Positions 1-7,253 of a stretch of DNA of 20,905 nt are shown piece by piece. The stretch's first letter is position 1; each line of letters opens with the position of its first letter. Made by a program: the position numbers and the translations under genes. Origin of the DNA: Vicinamibacteria bacterium (GTDB taxonomy: Bacteria; Acidobacteriota; Vicinamibacteria; Vicinamibacterales; UBA2999); assembly GCA_025924295.1 (NCBI GenBank), contig JAICEG010000024.1:1-20905 (forward strand). Direction: 5' to 3'. Under the pieces are notes generated by a model. It was not told the DNA's origin. It worked only from the letters and a program-made list of their open reading frames with translations, and did not search any database.

Positions 1-130
1 ACTCAGGCGAAGACGTACGCGTCGCACGTCCTCGAGTTCAGAACCCACGCAATGCGAGGCGGGGAGCAGCGCAAAGCGACGGCGATTCTACAACCCCCGT
101 CGCACGTGATGTTTGGTTATTTGAGAGGAA

Positions 131-161
131 GTAGAGGTGGTTCCAAAAGGCCCACCTCTAC
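131..161. repeat. Perfect 10-bp inverted repeat, possible terminator
   Basis: GTAGAGGTGG (131-140) pairs perfectly with CCACCTCTAC (152-161) around an 11-nt loop. The stem is strong, but the bases that follow on the plus strand (TGTTTCTGG) form only a poor U-tract, so an intrinsic terminator for an upstream off-window gene is possible but weak. An operator or processing site is an alternative. Confidence 0.4.
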
Positions 162-222
162 CTGTTTCTGGTTAGAAGGTCCCACGGTGCTCGTGAGTAA
201 CTGCCTTTTCCTATTCGGCACG

Positions 223-266
223 TTGATCACGATCAAGGACTGGACGTAGCAGTTTTCTGCTATCCT
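223..266 (+). promoter_or_regulatory. Candidate promoter with overlapping palindromes, upstream of 284
   Basis: TGC followed by TATCCT (258-266) fits an extended -10 element. Its last base lies 17 nt before the ATG at 284, which would give a leader of about 10 nt. No good -35 hexamer is visible. TTGATC-AC-GATCAA (223-236) lies where a -35-region operator would sit, and TAGCAG-TTTT-CTGCTA (247-262) runs into the -10. Both are candidate repressor or activator sites. This is inference from pattern only. Confidence 0.35.
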
Positions 267-283
267 CCGGGGCGTCCCTGCAG

Positions 284-2236
284 ATGAATTGGCGACGCGG
301 AGCAGGCTTACACCTCGCCGTTCTGGCCGGTTACGTCGCGACGGCGCTCGCCTTTTCCTGGCCGCTCGCGCTCCATCTCGGCACCAACCTCACAGGACCA
401 CCTGACGGCGACACCGGGGTGTACGTGTGGAACCAGTGGGTGTTCCAGCACGAGATCCTCGTGCATCGCCGGCTCCCCTACTTCACGCATTCGATTTTTT
501 CGCTGACGGACGAGGCGAATCTCAGCCTGCACAACTACACGGCGTTTCAGAACCTGCTCGCTCTGCCGCTGTCCGGCGTGCTCGGAGTTGTTGCAACCTT
601 CAACGTCATCTTTCTCCTGATGTCGGTGCTGACGGCGTACGCCACATTCCTGCTGACGCGTCACGTCACCGGCCGATCTGCGGAAGCATGGCTGGCCGGC
701 CTCCTCTTCGCCTGGAGCCCGCTGCTGGTGACACGCGGCATGGGGCACTTCAGCCTCGTCGCCGCGGCCCCCCTGGCGATCTTTCTGCTCGTGCTGATGA
801 AAGCGGACGGACATGAGCGCTTTCGCGATGCCGCCGTACTTGGCTGCGTGGTCGCCTGGGCCGCCACGACCGACGTCTACTATGCGGTGTACTGCCTGCT
901 CATTGGAGCTGTCTTCCTCGTCGCCCGGGTGTTTGCGATACACGGCAGTCCTCAGTCGGGGCGGGCACGAGCCGTGCGTTGGGCCATTGACGTTCTGCTC
1001 CTGTCTGTCGCCGGGTTGGTGGGTGCCATAGCGCTGACCGGCGGCTTTACCTCCACGATCTTCGGTCTCTCGATCTCTGCGCGAAGTCTGTACACGCCGA
1101 TGCTCATCCTGACTGCCTTGGCGTCGATGCGGGTCGCCTGGCACGTGCGCGCCTCACCACGTCCGGGAGCCGGGCACGACGCGTGGCGGCTGGCGTTTCT
1201 CACCGTCGCCGCAGGCCTGGTGACGACTGCCCTCTTGTCGCCCGTGTTGTACGCAGTGGGAAAGCGGATCACCGGCGACCTCGTCGTGCCGGGCACGCCA
1301 TGGCGCAGCAGTCCCGCGGGCGTGGACGTGCTCGCGCTGATCATCCCGAACCCGAATCATCCCCTGACGCCCGACTGGATCGCCGACTGGCTGATGTCGT
1401 TCCAGGGCGGCTTTCTCGAGAGCGTTGTCTCCATCCCGCTCGTCGTACTCGTGGTACTGATCGTCGCCTGGCGAACAGGATGGCGGCCTTCACGATGGTG
1501 GGCGGCATTGGCCGTGGCGTTTGGCGCGCTTGCGCTCGGTCCGTTCGTTCACATCGCGGGCATCAACACGTACATCCCGGGACCGTGGGCAGTGCTGCGG
1601 TACGTGCCGCTGCTCGGGCTCGCGCGGACACCGTCGCGTTTCTCGGTCGTGATGATGCTGGCGGTGGCCGTACTCTTCGCCGCGGCGCTGGAGTGGTTTG
1701 GTCGGAGGTACCCGAAGCGACGTCCCCTGATCCTGGCGGCAGTCGCCGTCGTCCTCCTCGCAGAGTTGCTGCCCGCACCCCTCACGCTGCATTCCGCGGC
1801 GGTGCCGAAGTTCTACCAACAGGTCGCCGCCGCGCGGGAAGATGTGCGCGTGCTCGAACTGCCGACCGGCGTTCGTGACGGGACATTCAGCGTCGGAAAC
1901 TTCTCGGCGCGAACGCAGTTCGTTCAAACAGTCCACGGCAAGCCGCTGATAGGCGGGTACCTGTCCCGCGTGGGCAATGAGAACATCTCACGGGTCCGGC
2001 GCAACGACATGGTCGACGCGCTGATCGTGTTGAGCGAAGGGGGCACGATTCCGCCGGAACGCGAAGCCGCGCTGATCGCAGGTGGCCGGGCGTTCGTTCG
2101 TGATGCCAAGATTGGGTTCGTGATCGTCGATCGCGGACGAGCTTCCCAGCCGCTGATCGATTTCGCACGACGGGCATTCAGCCTGCGCCTGATCGAGGTC
2201 GACGGCGTCTTCGACCTGTATCAGCCGCCACCGTAG
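284..2236 (+). CDS. Multi-pass GT-C-like membrane protein (probable glycosyltransferase)
   Basis: A 650-residue integral membrane protein with about ten to twelve hydrophobic segments and a soluble C-terminal domain (roughly residues 515-650). The first periplasmic loop after TM1 carries a GDTGVYVWNQW motif (residues 42-52). Its acidic residues sit where GT-C lipid-linked-sugar glycosyltransferases keep their catalytic Asp. The best reading is a polyprenyl-phosphate-sugar dependent transferase that modifies a surface glycan or lipid. The acceptor and sugar cannot be told. The start at 284 precedes TM1 directly, and no Shine-Dalgarno is visible, which fits the short leader predicted from the -10 at 261-266. 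The gene stands alone, 74 bp before the two-component system. A membrane protein of unknown, non-catalytic function remains possible, because no second catalytic motif is recognisable. Confidence 0.75.
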   Translation: MNWRRGAGLHLAVLAGYVATALAFSWPLALHLGTNLTGPPDGDTGVYVWNQWVFQHEILVHRRLPYFTHSIFSLTDEANLSLHNYTAFQNLLALPLSGVLGVVATFNVIFLLMSVLTAYATFLLTRHVTGRSAEAWLAGLLFAWSPLLVTRGMGHFSLVAAAPLAIFLLVLMKADGHERFRDAAVLGCVVAWAATTDVYYAVYCLLIGAVFLVARVFAIHGSPQSGRARAVRWAIDVLLLSVAGLVGAIALTGGFTSTIFGLSISARSLYTPMLILTALASMRVAWHVRASPRPGAGHDAWRLAFLTVAAGLVTTALLSPVLYAVGKRITGDLVVPGTPWRSSPAGVDVLALIIPNPNHPLTPDWIADWLMSFQGGFLESVVSIPLVVLVVLIVAWRTGWRPSRWWAALAVAFGALALGPFVHIAGINTYIPGPWAVLRYVPLLGLARTPSRFSVVMMLAVAVLFAAALEWFGRRYPKRRPLILAAVAVVLLAELLPAPLTLHSAAVPKFYQQVAAAREDVRVLELPTGVRDGTFSVGNFSARTQFVQTVHGKPLIGGYLSRVGNENISRVRRNDMVDALIVLSEGGTIPPEREAALIAGGRAFVRDAKIGFVIVDRGRASQPLIDFARRAFSLRLIEVDGVFDLYQPPP

Positions 2237-2287
2237 CTGCCTTCGTTTCGTCACATCTGAATCACGGGCCTGCCACGGCTCCGGCGC

Positions 2288-2293
2288 TAGACT
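2288..2293 (+). promoter_or_regulatory. Candidate -10 element for the two-component operon
   Basis: TAGACT followed by GA lies 17 nt before the response-regulator ATG. It has the same layout as TATCCT before 284 and TAGGCT before 11255. No convincing -35 is seen. It would give a leader of about 10 nt, consistent with the absence of a Shine-Dalgarno before 2311. Confidence 0.3.
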
Positions 2294-2310
2294 GAAGCTG
2301 GTTCCGTCCC

Positions 2311-3039
2311 ATGGCCAGCCCCGTCAGCCCACGACCGACCGTTCTCGTTGTCGAGGACGAGGCCAACATCCGCGAGCTCGTGTCACTCCATCTGCGCCTC
2401 GAGGAACTCGTCCCCGTCGAGGCATCCGATGGCGATGGCGGGCTGGCCCTCGCGCGCGAACGCCGTTTCGATCTCATCATCCTCGACCTGATGCTTCCCG
2501 GCCTCGATGGCGTGACCGTCTGCCGGGCCATCCGGCGTGATTCACCCAATGCCGACACGCCGATTCTCATGCTGACCGCAAGGCGCGAGGAGTCGGACAA
2601 GGTGCTGGGGCTGGACAGCGGCGCCGATGACTACCTGACCAAACCATTCGGCATCCGCGAACTGCTCGCGCGCGTCAGGGCACTGCTGCGCCGCGGCGAG
2701 GCGTCACAGGCGCGCGCCGCCGCCGGATCTGCGACCGGACCAGTGAGCTATAAGCACATCGAGGTCGATCCCGCGCGACGCCGGGTGCGAATCGGGACCC
2801 GCGACGTCGGACTGACATTCAACGAGTTCGAATTGCTGTACGTGCTCGTCAGCAACCCGGGTATCGTCTTCAGTCGGGAATCGCTGCTGAGCAAAGTGTG
2901 GAAAGACCAGACCTTCGTCACCGTGCGCAGCGTGGACACACTGGTCAAGCGATTGCGCAAGAAGATCGAGAGCAGTCCGGCTGACCCGGATGTCATCCTG
3001 ACAGTGTGGGGAGCCGGGTACAAAGCAGCGGACGTCTAG
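2311..3039 (+). CDS. OmpR/PhoB-family response regulator
   Basis: A DNA-binding response regulator of 242 residues, the usual size for the family. The receiver domain (about residues 10-125) has the acidic pair E15/D16, the phospho-acceptor D59 in LDLMLPG, T89 and K111 in TKPFG, so it should be phosphorylatable. A winged-helix DNA-binding domain follows (about 145-240), with the typical LTFNEFELL and VDTLVKRLRKKIE segments and a terminal GYK hairpin. It is the partner of the histidine kinase that begins one base after its stop codon, so the two are translated together. The target genes are unknown. The PEGA protein directly downstream and the membrane protein upstream are candidates by position only. 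No Shine-Dalgarno precedes the ATG. Confidence 0.95.
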   Translation: MASPVSPRPTVLVVEDEANIRELVSLHLRLEELVPVEASDGDGGLALARERRFDLIILDLMLPGLDGVTVCRAIRRDSPNADTPILMLTARREESDKVLGLDSGADDYLTKPFGIRELLARVRALLRRGEASQARAAAGSATGPVSYKHIEVDPARRRVRIGTRDVGLTFNEFELLYVLVSNPGIVFSRESLLSKVWKDQTFVTVRSVDTLVKRLRKKIESSPADPDVILTVWGAGYKAADV

Positions 3040-3040
3040 C

Positions 3041-4558
3041 GTGAACGACACCTTCTCAGGGCACGGCGCGACGAGGCCTCTCTGGTACCGAAGCCTGTAC
3101 TGGCGCATCGCCCTCGGACTGTTTGCCTTCCTCGCGCTGATGCTCACGGCGCAAGGCGCGCTCTTTCTCTGGATGACCGATCGGATCGCAGGCTCGATGC
3201 CGGCCCGCTCACCTCGGCGGCTTGCGGCGCTCGTGGCATCCGACGTCAGCGCGGCGATCAACGCCAGCCCCGGCCTCGATCTCGAGACGTATCTCCCCGA
3301 GCAATACGGCGAGACGCTGCAAACCTTCGTCGTCGTCATGCGGGACGGTCGCACGTTCTCGAATCACGACGATGTACCGGAGGCACTACTCGAGGCTGTC
3401 CGTGAGGAACGCCGGTTCATGGACGATGGTCCTCGCCGATTCGGCCGACGGGGAGGTCCCGGACCACCGCCACCCGAAATCGACGCTCGCGATGGCAACG
3501 ATGAACGTCCACCGCCACCCCGACGTCCACCGCCGCCGCGGCGCGGAGAGTCTGCGCTCGTGCTGGTGAACGGCATGCCGGTCGGCCGCGTGATCGTCCT
3601 GCCAGGCGGGCCGTCGTTCTGGCGGACCCTCACGAGGCTTGGCCCGACGATGGCGCCCGTCGCCGCCGGTGTGCTGGGTGTCGGCATGATGGTGATCGCC
3701 TTCGTGGTGTTCGGTCCGGCGCGACGGCGTCTCAGGGCCGTGCAGGATGCCACCGAGCGGCTCGGTGCTGGCGAACTGGATGCCCGCGCCCCCGACGCCG
3801 GCGGTGACGAGGTCGCCGTCGTGGCGCGCTCGTTCAACAAGATGGCTGACGAGCTGACGAGCCGCGCCCGTGCGCTCGAACGGTCCGACGCCGCGCGCCG
3901 GCAACTGCTGGCCGACGTATCGCACGAGTTGATGACACCGCTCACCGCGATGCGCGGGTACATCGAAACACTCGCGATGTCGGAACTGCAGCTCGACTCG
4001 CCCACGCGTGAACGCTACCTGCAGATCGTCACCGACGAGACGCATCGGCTCGAGCACATCATCGGCGACCTGCTGGACCTCGCGCGGCTCGAGGGTGGGG
4101 GGACATCGATGCGGCACGATCGGGTCGATGTCGACGCACTCTTCATGCGCGTCGGCGCGCGTCATGAGCGTGAGTTGCGGGAACGTCGCATTCGACTGGT
4201 GCAACACGTGGCGCCCGGCGCCGAACAGGTCAACGGCGATCCGGACCGTCTCGAGCAGGCATTGCAGAACCTGGCCGCCAACGCACTTCGCCACACGCCC
4301 GATGGTGGCGAGATTCACCTGGGTAGTTCCCGAGGGCCTGGGGGATCACTGCTGACTGTTCGTGATACGGGTCCTGGCATTCCCGAGGCGCACCTGCCGT
4401 TGATCTTCGAGCGGTTCTACAAGGTCGATGCGGCGCGAAAGGCGGCGGGCGGCAGCGGATTGGGGCTGTCGATCGTCAAGGCCATCGTCGAACGTCATGG
4501 GGGACGGATCAGCGCGCGGAACGAGAACGGAGCCGTATTCGAGATCGAGCTCCCCTGA
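3041..4558 (+). CDS. Membrane sensor histidine kinase
   Basis: A 505-residue inner-membrane sensor kinase starting with GTG one base after the response regulator stop. Visible order: TM1 (about 21-43), a periplasmic sensor region (about 44-200), TM2 (about 203-227), HAMP (about 228-280), the H-box with DVSHELMTP and phospho-acceptor H295, the N-box around LAANALRHTPDGG (about 410-423), G1 DTGPGIP, an F-box IFERFYK, and G2 GGSGLGLSIVK. All catalytic motifs are intact. The periplasmic region contains an unusual Pro/Arg/Gly/Asp-rich insert (about residues 130-172) with two PPPP runs, probably disordered and possibly a binding site for metal, cell wall or another protein. The insert is coded by near-repeats of CCACCGCC, so its length may vary between strains. 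It signals to the adjacent regulator. Confidence 0.95.
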   Translation: MNDTFSGHGATRPLWYRSLYWRIALGLFAFLALMLTAQGALFLWMTDRIAGSMPARSPRRLAALVASDVSAAINASPGLDLETYLPEQYGETLQTFVVVMRDGRTFSNHDDVPEALLEAVREERRFMDDGPRRFGRRGGPGPPPPEIDARDGNDERPPPPRRPPPPRRGESALVLVNGMPVGRVIVLPGGPSFWRTLTRLGPTMAPVAAGVLGVGMMVIAFVVFGPARRRLRAVQDATERLGAGELDARAPDAGGDEVAVVARSFNKMADELTSRARALERSDAARRQLLADVSHELMTPLTAMRGYIETLAMSELQLDSPTRERYLQIVTDETHRLEHIIGDLLDLARLEGGGTSMRHDRVDVDALFMRVGARHERELRERRIRLVQHVAPGAEQVNGDPDRLEQALQNLAANALRHTPDGGEIHLGSSRGPGGSLLTVRDTGPGIPEAHLPLIFERFYKVDAARKAAGGSGLGLSIVKAIVERHGGRISARNENGAVFEIELP

Positions 4559-4616
4559 AAACCCCGCATCCTCGTCCACTCGCTATGACATCTGTCGCCG
4601 CGGGGCGACTGTGCCG

Positions 4617-4625
4617 TGCTATTTT
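4617..4625 (+). promoter_or_regulatory. Candidate extended -10 promoter for PEGA protein
   Basis: TGC followed by TATTTT is a good extended -10 match, placed about 85 nt before the GTG start at 4711. It lies just after the histidine-kinase stop, so the PEGA gene could be transcribed separately as well as by read-through. Confidence 0.35.
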
Positions 4626-4700
4626 CATTCAGGGAAACGGCGAAATCGGTGATGTCCTGGCGGCACAACCGTTGCCTGCGAAGACTCGTAGATTGCCAAC

Positions 4701-4705
4701 GGAGG
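4701..4705 (+). promoter_or_regulatory. Ribosome-binding site fixing PEGA start at 4711
   Basis: GGAGG five bases before the GTG at 4711. It decides the start in favour of 4711 over an in-frame upstream ATG at 4585, because the protein then begins with a clean signal peptide. Confidence 0.8.
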
Positions 4706-4710
4706 CTCTC

Positions 4711-5643
4711 GTGACACCTCTCCTACGAACGGCTGCCACCTCGGTCTGCGCAGCCGCACTCACGGTTCTGCTTGTTCCCGTCGAAAGCCACGCTCAGTCG
4801 CGGGTGGCGGTGTCGCGCCCGGTCGCCTCTCGGCCCGTTGCGCACGGAGGCGGGTACTATCGGGGTCCCGCCGTCTACCCGGCGCACTACGCGAGCCCGT
4901 ATTGGTACGGGTACCGTCCGTACTGGTGGGGCTTCTACGGCGGCTATTACACGTACCCCTGGGCCTTCTCGGTCGGAGTCGGATTCCCGTGCTGCGGGTA
5001 CCCTTATGCGTACGGGTACTACCCCTTTTACGGGTACCCCTATGACAGCAGCGGCTCGCTGCGGCTTCAGATACCTCAGCGCGAAGCGGAAGTCTTCATC
5101 GACGGCTACTACGCCGGCACTGTCGATAGCTTCGACGGCACGTTCCAGCGGTTGCATGTTCAGCCAGGTGAGCACAGTCTCGAAGTATTCCTGCCGGGAC
5201 ACCGCAGCTATCAACAAAAGGTGTATCTGCAGCCAGGCAAGACGTTCAACGTGCGGCACACGATGCAAACGCTCGGACCTGGTGAGGCCGAACCGGTCCG
5301 GCCCGAGGTGAAGCAACGACCCAGGGAGCAGGTGCGCTCGTCGCGGCGTCAGCCTCCGATCGCACCACCCGATCGCGACGCAGAACCGAACCCGGATCCC
5401 GGTCGGACCTCACCGTCCGACTTCGGATCGCTCGCCCTGCGTGTTCAGCCCGGCGACGCGAGCATCACGATCGATGGTGAGTCGTGGGAGAACTCCGGCG
5501 ACAACGAGCGGCTCGTCGTGCAACTCGGTCCGGGCGTGCATCACGTGCAGATTCGAAAGGATGGCTATCGGACGTACATGACCGATATCACCATCCGGCC
5601 CGGTGAAACGACCACACTCAACGTCGCGATGACGACGAATTAG
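4711..5643 (+). CDS. Secreted protein with Tyr/Gly-rich region and two PEGA domains
   Basis: Encodes 310 residues from a GTG start with a good GGAGG. Residues 1-29 are a signal peptide (hydrophobic core, SHAQ cleavage). Residues 47-116 form a low-complexity Tyr/Gly/Pro/Trp-rich stretch with a Cys-Cys pair at 94-95. A first PEGA domain follows (about 117-186, VFIDGYYAG and QPGEH motifs), then a basic, Pro-rich linker (about 190-238), then a second PEGA domain (about 239-309, ITIDGESW and GPGVHHVQIRKDGY). PEGA domains are small beta folds of surface-layer and envelope proteins that bind other proteins or the cell wall, so a periplasmic or surface structural or adhesive role is likely. The Tyr-rich region suggests cross-linking or matrix contact. 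The gene follows the two-component system on the same strand, and its stop overlaps the stop of the convergent esterase. Confidence 0.85.
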   Translation: MTPLLRTAATSVCAAALTVLLVPVESHAQSRVAVSRPVASRPVAHGGGYYRGPAVYPAHYASPYWYGYRPYWWGFYGGYYTYPWAFSVGVGFPCCGYPYAYGYYPFYGYPYDSSGSLRLQIPQREAEVFIDGYYAGTVDSFDGTFQRLHVQPGEHSLEVFLPGHRSYQQKVYLQPGKTFNVRHTMQTLGPGEAEPVRPEVKQRPREQVRSSRRQPPIAPPDRDAEPNPDPGRTSPSDFGSLALRVQPGDASITIDGESWENSGDNERLVVQLGPGVHHVQIRKDGYRTYMTDITIRPGETTTLNVAMTTN

Positions 5644-7151
5644 TTGTTCGAGAGCGTACAAACGAAGCTGGCGGCATCGTCGATGCTGCCAGTGCCTTTG
5701 TATTTCGCCACCGCTGGCCACGCACACAGCGGACGCGTACGATCGACCTTGCCCTCTCGAACACGCGAGGCGTTGACCTGCTCCGGGGCTTTGCCACCTT
5801 CTCGCCAGGCATCGAGCGCCGCGACCATGTCGAAGGTGCTCGTGCCGTTGCCGCCGCCACAGTGCCCCATGCCCGGCACCATGAAGACCCGTACCGAGTC
5901 TTTCGCGCCGCTCGTCTTCTGCTGAATCTGCCCGTAAAACTTCACCAGGTTAGCCGGCGGAATGCCGGGCTCGGCCCACCCCTGGTACATGATCAACTTC
6001 CCGCCACGCTTCGTGAAGCGGCTGATGTCGGCGTCGGTCGCGTCGAAGACGAGATTGGCGCCCTTGCTCGCCTGCTCGACGTGCGAGTCGTAGTTCAGCG
6101 TCTTCGGATCCCAGTTGGGATCCTTGAACACGATGTACTTGAAGTAGTCGGCCGCATAACCGACCGGCGTCGGGTTCCATCCCAGCTCGCTTCCGCGTTC
6201 GAGCCCGGCGAAGACGTGTTGCCCGTTTCGCGGATTCGACGCGCCTGCGTAGATACGACGCACACCATCGACCTGCGCCTGCGTGAGGCACGACGCAGGG
6301 TCGCTGCCCTGCTTGCAGGCGAGCACCTGTGGATCGAACGTACACGCAAGCGGATTCTCGAGCACGCCGTCCCTGGCGCCATCGAGCTGGTCACACGAGT
6401 CGAGCACCGCCTCGTGCAGCAGGGTCAACTTCTCGCGCGGCATCGCGGATGCCGGATCGGCCAGCACCTGGTGGAACCAGATCTGCCCAAACGCCTGGGT
6501 CGACGTATGGCTGGCAGGTGCACCCGCCACGATACCGTCGAAGTCGTCGGGGTATCGCTGTGCCGCCGTCACCGCCTGGCGTCCACCTGTCGAACAGCCG
6601 TTGAAGTACGACAGCTTCGGAGGCGCGCCGAAGAATCCGCCGACCGTTGCCTTCGCGGCGACTGCCGTTTCATGGATCGCCCGGTGCGCGAAGTCGGCGA
6701 GGACATCTTCATTCGCAAACGTGTTGGACGATGGGCCGGTGTGCCCGGTGTCAGTACTGGCTGACGCATAGCCAGCGGCAAGCGCGTTGGCCATCGCGGG
6801 ATAGCTGATCGTTCCCGCAAATCCACCGTTGCCGACGACCTGAAGCTTGCCGTTCCATCCGGCCGAAGGCAGCCAGACCTCCGCCTTGATGTCGGACTGC
6901 GCCGCCGGCTTGAGAGTCACGGCCACGCGGCAGAACGCACCGAGCTTTGCGAACGGGCTCTGCCCGCCCGCCGGTCCGCCGCCACGCCCGCTCGGCGGTG
7001 TGAATGCCCCGGGCGCAACGGTCTGTGCAAGAGTGACGACTCCGTGCGGCACGGCGAGAGAGGTGAGGCTCTCACATGTGGCGGCGGATGCCGACGGCAC
7101 ACACACCAGGAATACTCCGAAAAGAACGGCGAGCGTTCGGGTGGAATGCAT
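5640..7151 (-). CDS. Secreted tannase/feruloyl esterase family hydrolase
   Basis: A 503-residue alpha/beta hydrolase of the tannase/FaeB family, which cleaves ester bonds of plant phenolics (gallate or ferulate esters) or related aromatic esters. The start at 7151 begins a signal peptide (residues 1-23, cut near SASA). An in-frame upstream extension to 7409 is Arg-rich and rejected. Visible marks: nucleophile S187 in GCSTGG with paired C186, H430-C431 in PGMGHCGGG (the family's CS...HC disulfide arrangement), and a lid/calcium-site segment DQLDGARDGVLENP (254-267). The triad acid, normally Asp in a GWxDP context, is Glu here (E394, GWAEP), confirmed in the DNA as GAG. Glu serves as triad acid in some esterases, so activity may persist. 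The gene is convergent with the PEGA gene and divergent from the MFS exporter. Confidence 0.92.
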   Translation of the reverse strand: MHSTRTLAVLFGVFLVCVPSASAATCESLTSLAVPHGVVTLAQTVAPGAFTPPSGRGGGPAGGQSPFAKLGAFCRVAVTLKPAAQSDIKAEVWLPSAGWNGKLQVVGNGGFAGTISYPAMANALAAGYASASTDTGHTGPSSNTFANEDVLADFAHRAIHETAVAAKATVGGFFGAPPKLSYFNGCSTGGRQAVTAAQRYPDDFDGIVAGAPASHTSTQAFGQIWFHQVLADPASAMPREKLTLLHEAVLDSCDQLDGARDGVLENPLACTFDPQVLACKQGSDPASCLTQAQVDGVRRIYAGASNPRNGQHVFAGLERGSELGWNPTPVGYAADYFKYIVFKDPNWDPKTLNYDSHVEQASKGANLVFDATDADISRFTKRGGKLIMYQGWAEPGIPPANLVKFYGQIQQKTSGAKDSVRVFMVPGMGHCGGGNGTSTFDMVAALDAWREGGKAPEQVNASRVREGKVDRTRPLCAWPAVAKYKGTGSIDDAASFVCTLSNN

Positions 7152-7253
7152 GCGGCGAAGTGTACACCGTACTCCCGAGCAACCCCGTTGCACTTCCCAC
7201 TTACTTCCGCACTTTGAACTTCTACCTTCCCACTTTCTGGTACGCTGATCAGC

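Larger units (their letters stand above)
1..283. other. Non-coding leader region at window edge
   Basis: I see no convincing gene here. The one open frame (52-249) encodes 65 residues of low-hydrophobicity, Arg/Ser/Gly-rich sequence with no recognisable family and no ribosome-binding site. The region holds a perfect 10-bp inverted repeat (131-140 / 152-161), a TTGATC-AC-GATCAA palindrome (223-236), and a TAGCAG-TTTT-CTGCTA inverted repeat (247-262) that overlaps a likely -10 element. It is therefore probably the end of an upstream transcription unit plus the promoter of the membrane protein starting at 284. Confidence 0.6.

Noticed and set aside
52..249. Small open frame of 65 codons before the first gene
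   Set aside because: No ribosome-binding site, no family resemblance, atypical composition, and it spans a hairpin and promoter-like elements.
308..1144. Minus-strand open frame of 278 codons
   Set aside because: Shadow of the membrane protein gene; the translation is Arg/Gln/His/Glu-rich with no fold-like pattern.
4849..5058. Tandem-repeat or CRISPR-like array from repeated GGGTAC units
   Set aside because: The units are unevenly spaced, short and in frame with Tyr/Gly codons; they reflect protein low complexity.
5862..6764. Plus-strand open frame of 300 codons
   Set aside because: Lies antisense inside the tannase-family gene, which has clear catalytic motifs and a signal peptide; this frame has none.
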